This document shows positions 44,141-53,808 of a DNA stretch of 64,000 bases, piece after piece. The translations under genes and the position numbers were made by a program. This DNA is from Cyanobacteria bacterium FACHB-63 (GTDB lineage Bacteria > Cyanobacteriota > Cyanobacteriia > Leptolyngbyales > Leptolyngbyaceae), in NCBI GenBank assembly GCA_014695255.1, contig JACJNX010000099.1, forward strand, positions 23,447 through 87,446, written 5' to 3'. Numbering within the stretch: the first letter of the stretch is position 1; the number at the start of each line of letters is the position of its first letter. Under the pieces are notes generated by a model. The model saw nothing but the letters and a program-made list of their open reading frames with translations, did no database searches and was not told the origin of the DNA.

Positions 44141-45454
44141 TTAGAGCGATCGTTGATTCGGTTGAGAGATTGCGATCGGATTGCCACAATCATCGAGTAC
44201 TGCACGATTGGGTTGAACAATCTGGACATTCAGCCGATGCAGCACTTGTTCGATGGGTAAAGCAAATCCCAATCCTTCAATCCCTTTACTGGCGATCTTC
44301 TCGGTTACAATTCCAATCACAGCACCTTGGCGATTCATCAAAGGGCCGCCACTGTTGCCTGGATTGATCGCGGTATCCGTTTGAATCAGGCTGCGATCGC
44401 CGTCGCGTCGAAATCCGCTCACAATGCCCTGAGTCACACTATTGGAATAGGATAAAGGATTGCCGATCGCGATCACCGATTCTCCGACTCGCACTGCATT
44501 CGTCTGACAAAGCGGTAAGCCAGAAATTTCGGTCGATTCGCCGTCGAGTTGAACCAGTGCGGCATCGAGTGCGGGATCGCGTCGCAAAACTCGCCCGATG
44601 CGGGTACTGCCATCATACAGATCGACATTCACCGTAAATGCAGAACCTACAACATGATGATTCGTGATCACCAGTCCCGAAGCATCGATCACAAATCCAC
44701 TGCCGCGTCCGCTAGTTGTACGAATTCTGACAATCGCGGGAACGCTGCGTCCGGTTAATTGAGAGATCGAGAGCGGTTGATTCGAGACGGCTAGGGCTGC
44801 TACTTCAAACCGGGATGGCGTTTGAACGATCGTCTCTACAGGGGTGGAGTTGAGTGCTGATAAAAAACCTGGTTCTTCGAGTAACTGTTTGATGCTGCCA
44901 CGAATTGCTTCATAGGTTGCGGCTGGATTATCAATGCCTTCTGCTTCGGCACTTCCAGTAATTTCCTGACGGTACACCACTTTAGAGCGTTGGCGATCGA
45001 ACAGTTCCCAGCGAATCGTGCGATCGTCTTTGGTCACGCCGCCTTTGAACCAGGATTGATAGGAGTTGAGTCGTGCTTTGGTCAGGGTTCCACCAATCAG
45101 AAACCGTCCTGGTTCTGGATCGTGAGAGGCCTCTTCAAACACTGAACTCGGCTGCGATCGCACGATATCAAATCCAGCTTGCACCAGTTCATCTTCGACT
45201 AAATAGCGGGCGGCTTCTTCCAAACGCTCATCGCGATCGCTGGATGCGGTGTAGCGTTGCTGCACAATGTTTAGCCAGCCTTCGTGATGTCCACCGATGA
45301 TGACACCGGGAAGAACACCGGATCGAATCCGAGCAATTTCGATTTTGGCGTTGGGCTGTTGAGCTGCGATCGGTTCACTCAGAATGGGAGTTTGCAGCGT
45401 CAGCCACCAAAATACACTTGCCAGCACAACACTCCAAATCGGGGTTTGAATCAT
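44141..45454 (-). CDS. Exported HtrA-like serine protease
   Basis: A 437-residue protein with an N-terminal signal or anchor helix, a 150-residue region with FLIGGTLTKARLNSYQ, and a C-terminal trypsin-like domain. The triad is visible: His in ITNHHVVG, Asp in PALDAALVQL, Ser in NPGNSGGPLM. There is no PDZ domain, unlike DegP or DegQ. The N-terminal part is like a curli/CsgG-type lipoprotein segment in its GTLTKARL-like strand, which is only an impression. The ATG at 45454 is chosen; a TTG 14 codons earlier is weaker. Confidence 0.85.
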   Translation of the reverse strand: MIQTPIWSVVLASVFWWLTLQTPILSEPIAAQQPNAKIEIARIRSGVLPGVIIGGHHEGWLNIVQQRYTASSDRDERLEEAARYLVEDELVQAGFDIVRSQPSSVFEEASHDPEPGRFLIGGTLTKARLNSYQSWFKGGVTKDDRTIRWELFDRQRSKVVYRQEITGSAEAEGIDNPAATYEAIRGSIKQLLEEPGFLSALNSTPVETIVQTPSRFEVAALAVSNQPLSISQLTGRSVPAIVRIRTTSGRGSGFVIDASGLVITNHHVVGSAFTVNVDLYDGSTRIGRVLRRDPALDAALVQLDGESTEISGLPLCQTNAVRVGESVIAIGNPLSYSNSVTQGIVSGFRRDGDRSLIQTDTAINPGNSGGPLMNRQGAVIGIVTEKIASKGIEGLGFALPIEQVLHRLNVQIVQPNRAVLDDCGNPIAISQPNQRSL

Positions 45455-45482
45455 AGTGATATGAGGAGGTAGGGACGAGATA

Positions 45483-45522
45483 GCTGAAACGCCCAAATCG
45501 CCGCGCCACCGGACGTTTCAGC
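45483..45522 (-). promoter_or_regulatory. Hairpin in the protease leader
   Basis: GCTGAAACG (45483-45491) pairs with CGTTTCAGC (45514-45522) around a GC-rich 22-base loop, 28 bases upstream of the protease start. Possible leader regulator or terminator-like block. Confidence 0.4.
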
Positions 45523-45882
45523 ATTAACCGGGTAGGGTTCGATGATTATACATTGATTTTTTAATTTGGTCTTAATCTATTGCTAAGGAAGGATGACAAA
45601 CGATTGGAAATTTTTGGCGTTATTGACTTAAGATTTAGAATAGCTTCCCTAAGCCTGATTTAAAGTTTAGTGCTTTACATTAGTTCACTAACCTAGAGTG
45701 CTTACTCCGCAAGAGATTGAGTAATACTTCCGCATAAAAATGTTTATCAAGAATCGTTTGATTTGTCACCTAACTCTAGTAATGTTGCGAATATAGAGTT
45801 TGTCCCGCTATCTTCATTTTTAAATCGGAGTTGTGCTGACGTTGCTCGTTGCCAGACGCTGTGCTTTTGAGAGGTCAAACCG
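45523..45882. other. Gap holding divergent promoters
   Basis: About 360 AT-rich bases between the divergent protease and response-regulator genes. No open frame with coding character and no long repeat is visible. Confidence 0.5.
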
Positions 45883-46350
45883 ATGATCGAGAAGTTAGAA
45901 GATTGTCGTATCTTGCTTGTGGATGACGACCAGGATACGAGAATTCTATTGACGACGGTGCTTGAGATGGAAGGAGCGACTGTGCTCGCGGTCGGTTCGG
46001 CGATCGCTGCGTTAAATGCTTTGGAACAGTTCCAACCCGACCTGTTACTCAGCGATATTGTCATGCCCGGGATTGATGGTTACAGCCTTCTGAAGCAGAT
46101 TCGCAGTCAGCCCCAGTGGAACTATCTTCCTGCGATCGCATTTACTGCCCTAAGCGGGACTCGCTATGAAGAACAATCCATCCGGGCAGGCTTTCAGGTG
46201 CATCTTGAAAAACCGATCGATTTCGAGCCGCTGATTCAGGCAATTCAATCCCTAGTACCGATGAAAGGCACAGTTTGCTCCATTCGCACTTTCGATAGTG
46301 CGCTGAACCCACCACGATTATCCCTCTGTGGGCTGCAACTGTCTGCTTGA
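45883..46350 (+). CDS. Response regulator receiver protein
   Basis: A 155-residue single REC domain with ILLVDDDQDTR, phosphoacceptor Asp58 in LLLSDIVMPG, AFTALSG and LEKPID. After the domain come about 28 residues of no similarity (IRTFDSALNPPRL). The absence of an output domain suggests a phosphorelay shuttle. No kinase is adjacent. A bidirectional terminator follows. Confidence 0.88.
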   Translation: MIEKLEDCRILLVDDDQDTRILLTTVLEMEGATVLAVGSAIAALNALEQFQPDLLLSDIVMPGIDGYSLLKQIRSQPQWNYLPAIAFTALSGTRYEEQSIRAGFQVHLEKPIDFEPLIQAIQSLVPMKGTVCSIRTFDSALNPPRLSLCGLQLSA

Positions 46351-46436
46351 TGATGTCTAAGAAGGAGCCAGAGAAGCTTTATTCCCTCTCCTGCGAGAAT
46401 TAGGCTAGGAGATGAGATCTTCAGTCTTTTGATAAA

Positions 46437-46471
46437 AAATCGCTGGACGATCAGAGCTTGTCCAGCGATTT
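46437..46471. terminator. Bidirectional terminator
   Basis: AAATCGCTGGAC (46437-46448) and GTCCAGCGATTT (46460-46471) form a 12-bp stem with an 11-base loop and A/T-rich flanks on both sides, between the convergent response regulator and helical carotenoid protein genes. Confidence 0.75.
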
Positions 46472-46497
46472 CTGTCATTTCTGGTGAAACCTAAAAA

Positions 46498-46998
46498 TTA
46501 CAGTCCGGTTTCAGGATCAACTTCAGCCACAGTTGGATCAACACCCATCGGCGCAACATAGTCTCTGAAGAAGGTAATTTGTTGCTCAAACTCCATTTGC
46601 TTCACACGATCGAGCAAAGACTGTGCCTCTTCTGCAAGCTGATATCCTGACGGCATGGGAATAATCGTTGCATTTTCCATGCCCTGTGCTAACAAATACC
46701 AGATAAGCAGCTTGGTGGTATCACCCAATGCGCCATATTCGCGGGTGAGTTGAGTGTTACGGCGGCAAATCAAATCGCGCTGTACGTTTAATTGTTCTTC
46801 GTGGGGGAGTTCTTTAATTTGGTTGAAGATACCTTCTGCGATCGCAGGCGAAACGGTACTCGCACCCGGAGCCGCTGGCGTGATCGAGCCGCCCATTTCC
46901 TTGTAGATAAACCAGAACAATGCAAGCTGAGTGTCAGCATCCAATTGCTGAAATGCTTCGACTAAATCGTTTGCGGTTCCCGAAGTTGTATAGGTCAT
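46498..46998 (-). CDS. Helical carotenoid protein (OCP N-terminal-domain homologue)
   Basis: A 166-residue all-helical protein homologous to the N-terminal domain of orange carotenoid protein: DADTQLALFWFIYKEMGGSITPAAPGA, VSPAIAEGIFNQIKELPHEEQLNVQRDL, KLLIWYLLAQGMENATIIPMPSGYQL. HCPs bind a carotenoid and quench phycobilisomes or singlet oxygen; the clade cannot be assigned by eye. No C-terminal NTF2-like domain is present or adjacent. The ATG at 46998 starts MTYTTSG; open frame upstream is not conserved. Confidence 0.9.
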   Translation of the reverse strand: MTYTTSGTANDLVEAFQQLDADTQLALFWFIYKEMGGSITPAAPGASTVSPAIAEGIFNQIKELPHEEQLNVQRDLICRRNTQLTREYGALGDTTKLLIWYLLAQGMENATIIPMPSGYQLAEEAQSLLDRVKQMEFEQQITFFRDYVAPMGVDPTVAEVDPETGL

Positions 46999-47210
46999 AA
47001 AATAATTACCAATTCGACCTCCAAACGGTAGCAAGACGAACTGTTTTACTCGACCTGCCAGAGATAGACGGCTGAACCTAGCTACAGACAGAGGTAGCAT
47101 TCATCTAAATTTCGCATTGGAGTGGATACTGGCATACATCGAATCAGAAAGATTGCAAGTTTCTTTTTGAACAAACACTATTAGTAAAGAAGAGTTCAAT
47201 TGCACGATCG

Positions 47211-47699
47211 TTGAAACTGTTTCATTTTGATCAAAAAGAATTTTCAGTCATCCATCAGTCTGGTGTGATTCCGTACCGTATTCAATCGGGCAACATCGAG
47301 GTGCTCTTAGTCACTACTACTAAACGAAATTCCGCCAAAAACACCGATCATTGGAGCATTCCCAAGGGCTGGATTGAGCCGTTCATGTCCGCTGCGGACT
47401 CGGCAGCAAAAGAAGCCTATGAAGAAGCAGGAGTTCGCGGTTTAGTCACAACTCCAGCGATCGGAGACTATCAGCGCCGAAAGCTAGGATTGCCTTGCCG
47501 AGTCGAAGTCTTTCTCATGAAAGTTGAAGTCGTTCTCGACGATTGGGCAGAAGCGAAAGTCAGGAAGCGTCGCTGGTTTAGCGTTGCACAAGCAATCAAA
47601 AAGGTGCAACATCCTCAGCTCAAACGGCTCCTTGCCCAACTGCCGGAAATGCTCTCTCCTAATGCAGAAGGCGTGAGCAAGAGCAGAGAGCTAGAGTAG
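47211..47699 (+). CDS. NUDIX hydrolase of diphosphoinositol-type
   Basis: A 162-residue NUDIX protein with WSIPKGWIEPFMSAADSAAKEAYEEAGV as the Nudix box (lysine replaces arginine) and SGVIPYRIQ at the first strand, similar to bacterial relatives of diphosphoinositol phosphohydrolase. Nucleotide or polyphosphate hydrolysis is likely. The start is a TTG at 47211, with no clear alternative. Confidence 0.82.
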   Translation: MKLFHFDQKEFSVIHQSGVIPYRIQSGNIEVLLVTTTKRNSAKNTDHWSIPKGWIEPFMSAADSAAKEAYEEAGVRGLVTTPAIGDYQRRKLGLPCRVEVFLMKVEVVLDDWAEAKVRKRRWFSVAQAIKKVQHPQLKRLLAQLPEMLSPNAEGVSKSRELE

Positions 47700-47723
47700 A
47701 ACACCTGTGATTGAAGTAGTGAT

Positions 47724-48296
47724 ATGACTAAGAAAAAATCTAAAAAGAAACACAATAAAAAAGCTAAAGACAAAGAGACTAAAGACCAAAAGAATCAGAC
47801 CCGCCTAGATAGTGCTGGACAAGGCATCAAGACTGCTGGCATGGTGATGGCGAGTGTGCTGCTTGGACAGATTATAGAAGCGGCGATCGAACGCCTCCTG
47901 CAAAAGTTTCCTGCTCATGCTCCTTTGCCTGCAACGGCCGAGAACGGCAGCAATGGTCAAGAACTTCCTCATACTATCGCGCCTCCAGTTGAGCAACCTG
48001 GAATGACTCTAGCCTCCGAGATGGGAGCTTCGCCACTGGGTGTACAAGATGTGATTGAGGCAGTTCGCGATGCTGTTCGAGACGTGGCACCCACACTAGA
48101 CGACCTGGTGGATACGCTTAAAGTGGGGACTTGGCGATCAGTACAGCAGGCAGTTGGAACAGCAGGTAACACTACGATGACAGCGGTTGAGGGTGCGGTT
48201 TCAGGTGCGAAAACTTTGATCGATAAATTGCATTCTACTGAACCTGTGGCATCTAAAAAACCGGGCAAAAAGAAGCGCAAAGATAAGAAAGAGTAA
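47724..48296 (+). CDS. Lysine-rich membrane-associated protein of unknown function
   Basis: A 190-residue protein. Residues 1-25 and the last 16 are almost all Lys/Asp/Glu/Gln. Between them lies one hydrophobic stretch (GMVMASVLLGQIIEAAIERLL) and an amphipathic region (VIEAVRDAVRDVAPTLDDLVDTLKVG). Not recognised. Both ends could bind nucleic acid or acidic lipids. It follows the NUDIX gene by 24 bases. Confidence 0.6.
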   Translation: MTKKKSKKKHNKKAKDKETKDQKNQTRLDSAGQGIKTAGMVMASVLLGQIIEAAIERLLQKFPAHAPLPATAENGSNGQELPHTIAPPVEQPGMTLASEMGASPLGVQDVIEAVRDAVRDVAPTLDDLVDTLKVGTWRSVQQAVGTAGNTTMTAVEGAVSGAKTLIDKLHSTEPVASKKPGKKKRKDKKE

Positions 48297-48308
48297 GCAT
48301 AGACGCCA

Positions 48309-48348
48309 AACCGCTGTTCTTCTAATGGAGTTGAGGAGAACAGCGGTT
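48309..48348 (+). terminator. Hairpin after the lysine-rich gene
   Basis: AACCGCTGTTCT (48309-48320) pairs with AGAACAGCGGTT (48337-48348) around a 16-base loop, 12 bases past the stop codon. No T-run, so efficiency is unsure. Confidence 0.55.
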
Positions 48349-48841
48349 AGCGATGTTACAGAAGTCATTTTCGACCTGCTTAGAGCCTCTTTAAAGACTA
48401 AGTAGCAATGGAAAATAAGCCTGAAAAGCGCGATCGCTGACTGAGCAAATTTAGTCCAAATCAGTTCTTTCTTAGTCCAAGGGTCTAATCTCATTCGAGT
48501 TTCACGCTCAAAATATTGCTGCACAAGTGTTTGCGTCGTATTCTAGACTTAGGGCTCAACGTGATTGAATGGCTCTTCTGACGGAAATCTTTGGAAAGCC
48601 ATCCACAGGTCTTGAATATTACCTAGCATTTCTATTCTGCAAGATCGCGATCGCGCTGCACTTTCTTTCGAGGTTTTCCCATGAGCGGAATTATGAACTT
48701 CCATACATTACGCAGAAGTTGTGCAGAATTCGGCTCAGGTGCAGCATCCAGATCAGACGTTCTCTTCCATTTCAACGGATCTAGCTATTGATGGAAACGA
48801 TCGGGAATGCCGATCGGCTTTAGGGCTTTGATTGCCGCCCT
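48349..48841. other. Intergenic region with degraded coding traces
   Basis: About 490 bases with short interrupted frames only. Reading the minus strand suggests fragments such as PLMGKPRKKVQRDRDLAE broken by stops. It looks like old gene debris; no family can be named. Confidence 0.4.
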
Positions 48842-48982
48842 TCATTCTTTCTCTCCCCACTCTTCGCTAATGCAAAACTCGGTGAACCATTGCCAATCTG
48901 ATTCGGGCAAGGCGGCGATGTCACGAGCGGCACGGACGGAAAGAAAATGCACAACCCTATCCACTGCATTCTGCAAAGTCAC
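48842..48982 (-). CDS. Possible small protein
   Basis: A 46-residue frame from a GTG at 48982, reading VTLQNAVDRVVHFLSVRAAR then DIAALPESDWQWFTEFC and ending EEWGEKE. It has coding-like composition with many W/F/E residues, but no certain ribosome-binding site. The frame is open nine residues upstream. It may be a small gene or the tail of a decayed one. Confidence 0.3.
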   Translation of the reverse strand: MTLQNAVDRVVHFLSVRAARDIAALPESDWQWFTEFCISEEWGEKE

Positions 48983-49034
48983 GTCACTTGCAGCCTCAAT
49001 GCAGGTATATTAATGGCTAGTTCCAAAGAAAGGT

Positions 49035-51854
49035 ATGCCAAATCTGACACGTGCTCAACTATTGCATTACGGGATCGCTGGACTCAGCGTTTTGCTGGCA
49101 ACACTGCTGATGCTTCTGCTAGACCCATTGCTTGCCATGACTCAAAGTCCTTTCCTGCTGTTCTTTGGGGCTGTAATGATCAGCGCTTGGTCAGGTGGCT
49201 TGGGTCCAGGACTGTTTGCAACTGCTTTGTCGGGTTTGATTAGTACCTACTACTTTCTTCCTCCTATTTATTCCTTGTCTCTCAATTGGGTGAGCAGCTC
49301 ACGGTTGAGTTTATTTTTGCTAGAGGGCGCATTGATCAGTCTTCTATCTAATGCACTCCGAGTTGCAAAACGACGAGCGGAGCGCACATTGTCCAATTTG
49401 GGGATCAGCGAGGAACAGTATCGGCAAGTGGTCATTCGGACCCAAGAACAAGCAAATACGCTGAGTGCAATTTTTGCCACCTCCGTCGATCATATCTACG
49501 TTTTTGATCAAGAGGGACGATATCGCTACGTCAGCGATAAGGGCGCTCAGGTGCTGGGTTTTCAAGCTAGTGATTTGATTGGAAAAACTTGGCGAGACAT
49601 TGGGTTACCCGCCGATTTAATGGAAGAGGTAGACGCTCAGCGAGAAACCGTGATGTCTACGGGTCGATCGCTAAAAGGCGAGACCGATTTTGTAACCGAT
49701 AAAGGAGTGCTGTCTTACGAATACATTCTCACTCCCTTGAGTACAGATCAATCCACAAAATCTGTGGTTGTCATTTCTCGCGACATTACCGAGCGAAAGC
49801 AAGCAGAAGCCGAGAGAAACCAATTGCTTCTGAGAGAGCAAGCCGCCCGCTCAGAAGCGGAAGTTCAGCAGAACCGCCTTCATTCACTCCTGCTTCAAGC
49901 TCCAGCGTTTATCTGTACCCAGTTCGGTCCCGATCACGTTTTTGAGTTTGCCAATCCTCTCTATTGTCAACTTGTAGGGAACCGCGAACTGATTGGGCGC
50001 ACAGCTCGGGAAGCCTTTCCTGAGCTACAGGGACAAGGAGTTTTTGAACTCTTAGATCAAGTGTTTGTAACAGGGCAGCCGTTTGTCGGCAACGAGATTG
50101 CCGCTCAATTTGACCGACAAGGGAATGGAGCGATCGAAGAGGGATTTTTCAACTTCATCTACCAGCCGATCTTCGACATCAACGGCGCTGTAGAAGGGGT
50201 AATTACCTTTGGCTTTGAGGTGACTGAGCAGGTTGTGGCACGTCGACAAGCTGAAGCGTTAGCAGAAAATCTGAGGTCTCAACAGATTGAGTTAATGAAA
50301 AGCGAAGCTCGGTTCAGCCGCTTGGTTGAAGCGAACATTATTGGCGTGTTTTTAGCAGGTCCTGAGGGCACGATTATGGAGGCGAATGATGCGTTCCTCA
50401 AAATGGTCGGTTATACCCGTGAAGACTTGCACAATGGCAGTATGAACTGGGCTGAAATGACTCCACCAGAGTACGTCCAGCAAGACGAGCAAGTATTGCA
50501 AGAACTTGCTCGCTCCGGCAGTTGTGCCCCGTTTGAGAAAGAATACCTTCGTAAAGATGGCAGCCGAGTTCCCATTTTGCTAGGAGCCGCACAGCTTGAA
50601 AGCGATGAACTCGCTTGGGTTTGTTTTGTTTTAGACCTCACCGAAAGTAAGAAGATTGAGGCTTTGTTGCGCCAACAAGCTGACGAATTATCTCGTGCTA
50701 ATCGACTCAAGGATGAGTTTCTCGCTACCGTCTCCCACGAGTTGCGAACTCCCTTGAATGCCATACTGGGATGGTCTACGATGTTGCGCTCTAAACAGCT
50801 TGATCAAGCCACTACAAGTCGGGCGATCGCGACGATCGAGCGCAATGCCAGAGCACAGAATCAACTCATTGACGACCTACTAGATGTTTCTCGAATTATT
50901 ACTGGCAAGCTGCGCTTAAATGTTCGTCCAGTCGTCCTAGTTTCGGTCATTGAGGCAGCGATCGATTCTATTCGCCCTGCCGCAGAAGCAAAAGGCATAC
51001 GCCTTCAAAGTATTTTAGACCCCGCTGCGGGTCCTATTTCTGGCGACCCCGACCGCCTTCAACAGATATTCTGGAACTTGCTCTCTAATGCCGTTAAGTT
51101 TACTTCCAAAGGTGGTCGAGTTCAAATTCGACTAGAACGCATCAATTCCCATGTTGAAGTGACGGTGAGTGACACCGGGCAGGGAATTAGCCCTGAGTTT
51201 TTACCTTACGTCTTTGAGCGCTTACAGCAAGCAGATAGTACAACTACTAGAGCGCACGGCGGACTCGGGCTGGGTCTGGCGATCGTTCGTCATCTGGTGG
51301 AGCTACATGGAGGAAGCGTTCGTGCCGTCAGTCTCGGTGAAGGACAAGGCGCCACTTTCATGGTCGATCTTCCTGTTACCATCTTTCGCTCGGAATCGAC
51401 AGACTTTGAACGGGTGCATCCTACAGTCAGTGATATAGCCCCTTTGACTGATGTACCGAGATTGGATGGCTTAAAAGTTTTGATCGTAGATGATGAGGCA
51501 GATGCTCAAGAGTTGCTAGCGACTTTCTTGAGGCAATGGGGGGCGGTGGTCACAACAGCGGCATCGGCGAGGGAAGCTTTAGCGTTCATGGCTCAAAGCA
51601 GCGTTGATCAAAGACCTGATGTATTGGTCAGCGATATTGGAATGCCAGGTGAGGATGGGTACACCCTAATTCGTCAAGTTCGAGCCTTAGCGCCAGAACA
51701 GGGAGGTAGAATTCCTGCGATCGCCCTGACTGCCTATGCTCGTACGGAAGACCGCATCAAAGCATTAGCCTCAGGATTCCAATCCCACGTCCCCAAGCCA
51801 GTTGAACCAACCGAGTTTATTGCAGTAGTAGCAAATTTGGTCGAGCGCTTGTGA
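49035..51854 (+). CDS. Hybrid sensor histidine kinase
   Basis: A 939-residue membrane kinase. About four hydrophobic segments in residues 10-110 resemble the DUF4118 (KdpD-type) sensor module. Three PAS domains follow (about residues 140-255, 280-405 and 425-545), then HisKA with His568 in VSHELRTPLNAIL, HATPase_c with NLLSNAVKF and GGLGLGLAIV, and a C-terminal REC domain with Asp867 in VSDIGMPGEDGY. The signal is unknown; PAS domains could bind haem, flavin or a small ligand. No partner regulator is adjacent, so output may be via a phosphorelay. Confidence 0.92.
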   Translation: MPNLTRAQLLHYGIAGLSVLLATLLMLLLDPLLAMTQSPFLLFFGAVMISAWSGGLGPGLFATALSGLISTYYFLPPIYSLSLNWVSSSRLSLFLLEGALISLLSNALRVAKRRAERTLSNLGISEEQYRQVVIRTQEQANTLSAIFATSVDHIYVFDQEGRYRYVSDKGAQVLGFQASDLIGKTWRDIGLPADLMEEVDAQRETVMSTGRSLKGETDFVTDKGVLSYEYILTPLSTDQSTKSVVVISRDITERKQAEAERNQLLLREQAARSEAEVQQNRLHSLLLQAPAFICTQFGPDHVFEFANPLYCQLVGNRELIGRTAREAFPELQGQGVFELLDQVFVTGQPFVGNEIAAQFDRQGNGAIEEGFFNFIYQPIFDINGAVEGVITFGFEVTEQVVARRQAEALAENLRSQQIELMKSEARFSRLVEANIIGVFLAGPEGTIMEANDAFLKMVGYTREDLHNGSMNWAEMTPPEYVQQDEQVLQELARSGSCAPFEKEYLRKDGSRVPILLGAAQLESDELAWVCFVLDLTESKKIEALLRQQADELSRANRLKDEFLATVSHELRTPLNAILGWSTMLRSKQLDQATTSRAIATIERNARAQNQLIDDLLDVSRIITGKLRLNVRPVVLVSVIEAAIDSIRPAAEAKGIRLQSILDPAAGPISGDPDRLQQIFWNLLSNAVKFTSKGGRVQIRLERINSHVEVTVSDTGQGISPEFLPYVFERLQQADSTTTRAHGGLGLGLAIVRHLVELHGGSVRAVSLGEGQGATFMVDLPVTIFRSESTDFERVHPTVSDIAPLTDVPRLDGLKVLIVDDEADAQELLATFLRQWGAVVTTAASAREALAFMAQSSVDQRPDVLVSDIGMPGEDGYTLIRQVRALAPEQGGRIPAIALTAYARTEDRIKALASGFQSHVPKPVEPTEFIAVVANLVERL

Positions 51855-52428
51855 GTGTCCGCAAATCTCGGCTCACAGAACTTAAAGCAGCCGGAGTTGG
51901 CACAAGGCTTCTATGAGCTTTATTTCAAATGGCGATCAGAACGGAGCCAATCAAGTTGCGATGCAGCTAGACGGATGGAATAATCCGGCGATGCGCTAGA
52001 CCTGGGGATCAAGTTGATGAAGCCCAATAGTAGCAGGCCTTGTAGCGAAGGGTATCCCCAGGTCTAGCGCATCACCCTTTACTTCAATACTTCGGACAGT
52101 TTTTGATAGACTCCACAGGAAAGCTACTCGACGAAGTAGCGACTAATGACACCGAGCGGCAGTTGTTACAAGACAGTAAAGTTCATTCGATGCAACGATA
52201 GTGTCATACCAACTTCAACGAAGGGCATAACTTAATCTTGCGGTTCCTAAAATTCCTTTACAATGATGAATAGCTTTGCATCTCCTCCACCTTAGCTGTA
52301 TTAACTCAGAACATCACTGTTCTTCACACTGATCAACAGAGGTCTTTTGTATCTTTTGTAAATGTCTCTGAATGAGGCTTTATCATGTGCATTTTTGAGA
52401 GAATTTCGCGAGGTTAGGAGGCTAAATC
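51855..52428. other. Intergenic region around a palindromic repeat
   Basis: About 570 bases. It holds the 84-bp palindromic repeat (51990-52073), an AT-rich promoter-like tract near 52240-52320, and no coding frame with support. AGGAGG before 52429 is the ribosome-binding site of the next gene. Confidence 0.5.
51990..52073. mobile_element. 84-bp palindromic repeat, copy 1
   Basis: A perfect 20-bp terminal inverted repeat, GATGCGCTAGACCTGGGGAT at 51990-52009 and its complement at 52054-52073, encloses 44 bases with AAGTTGATGAAGCCCA and TAGCGAAGGG. A related copy at 62913-62997 shares the arms and interior words. No coding sequence, so it is a MITE-like or structured element. Confidence 0.8.
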
Positions 52429-53046
52429 ATGTCCACAGCCTTGAAAGTCGCCATCATTGCAGCGCATTTTTTTATCTATTTGGTGGCTGCCCTCAATATT
52501 TGGATCTTTTCTCGACGCAGTGAATTTTATAGAACAGTCGTTAAGTTGAGATCGCTACCGCTGATCTACTGCGGGTTTGCCTGCTTTGCGATCTCTACGT
52601 CCTACGAAATTGCTGAACACATTGGCGATGACTGGCTCTACAAAAGCCACATTTCTCCGCTTAACCACCTGTTCTACACATTTACTACAGCAGGAATCTG
52701 TCTGATTGCACTGGGACTGAGAAAATCTTGGCTCCTGGATGTCCTACTCATTGCTAGCCTGATTGCTGTACCTTTGAGCTATGGGGTGAACGACAGCAAA
52801 AGCCTCATGCTACTCATTTCGCTTATTCCTACAATCATCTTTGTCTACAACTGGTACGTAGTGATGCGAGATTGGCGGGTTTTTTTGTTTCTACTCTTCT
52901 CCAATGTGTTAGCCCTGGGATTTGGCGTTGCTTTAATCGCGACCAGTCAGCAAGCACTCCATTTGTTTGTGGGACCTGCTTCTGCAATTGGACTTTTGAT
53001 TTTGGGCTATGTAGCCTGGGTAAAACCTAAGCGCCTTAGAAGCTAG
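52429..53046 (+). CDS. Polytopic membrane protein of unknown function
   Basis: A 205-residue protein with about seven predicted helices, for example AIIAAHFFIYLVAALNIWIF, FYTFTTAGICLIALGL and LFLLFSNVLALGFGVALI. A histidine-rich loop (AEHIGDDWLYKSHISPLNHLFYTF) could bind metal or haem. AGGAGG precedes the start. Not recognised. Confidence 0.7.
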   Translation: MSTALKVAIIAAHFFIYLVAALNIWIFSRRSEFYRTVVKLRSLPLIYCGFACFAISTSYEIAEHIGDDWLYKSHISPLNHLFYTFTTAGICLIALGLRKSWLLDVLLIASLIAVPLSYGVNDSKSLMLLISLIPTIIFVYNWYVVMRDWRVFLFLLFSNVLALGFGVALIATSQQALHLFVGPASAIGLLILGYVAWVKPKRLRS

Positions 53047-53282
53047 ACAGACAAAGGAGTTGCTGTTTCTTGCCAACCTAGCTTCAGCCTTAGCAACCAA
53101 AAATTTTCTGTTACTCAAACTAAGCCTATTTGTTTGTTTCAGAGCAGGGAGCTGCAATGGGGCAAGATCTCAGTTATAACAATTGCCCACAAGGGTCAAC
53201 GCTGCTCAGTACCCCGGATGATGCCTTGCGCCTGAATGTTGTTGAAGCCAGCTTCTCTGTCAAAAAACTGTCCGAACTATTG

Positions 53283-53808
53283 TTACTTAGAAGGCTTGTA
53301 AACAACTTTCCAAGCTTTGACTGTCTCTTCACCAATGTCATTATTGATCGTACCGCCACTCCCTTCTAGGGTGATGCGAATCTTTGCTTTTCCCGGTGGC
53401 ACGTTGTATAGAGCGGCTGCGAGTTCTGGGCTCACCAGGAAGTTACCATTTTCGCCGCGCAGGTTAAACGCTTGATCGCCAATGCGAATATCTAGAGTTC
53501 TTGTCTCTAAGCCCGTCCGATCAATGTCTCTACAAACCACATTCAAAAAACCACACTGTCGTCTCACCGTGTAGGCAAATACTCGAATGCGGTTCTGTGC
53601 CCAATTACTAACGATGCCCGTTTCAGAAGCGATATTTCCACCTCCGCTTCGCTTGTAATTCTTATCAAGCACTGCCAAATAATCACCGTCGAAGTCGTCT
53701 TTCACGATCGCGATCTTTGACCACGGGATGTCTTGTGCTGTTCGCCAGTCCTGCTGATTGAGAACGTGCTACAGATATCAGACCCAACACAAGAACACGA
53801 TTCAACAT
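53283..53808 (-). pseudogene. Frameshifted gene for an exported protein
   Basis: The ATG at 53808, preceded by a GAGG ribosome-binding site, begins a signal-peptide-like MLNRVLVLGLISVA. That frame ends after about 40 residues. The body of the protein (WRTAQDIPWSKIAIVKDDFDGDYLAVLDKNYKRSGGG through NIGEETVKAWKVVYKPSK) is in another frame, whose own upstream reading meets a stop near 53776. A one-base change around 53745-53775 would join both into about 175 residues. Whether this is a real mutation, an assembly error or translational frameshifting is open. Not similar to a known family. Confidence 0.6.
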
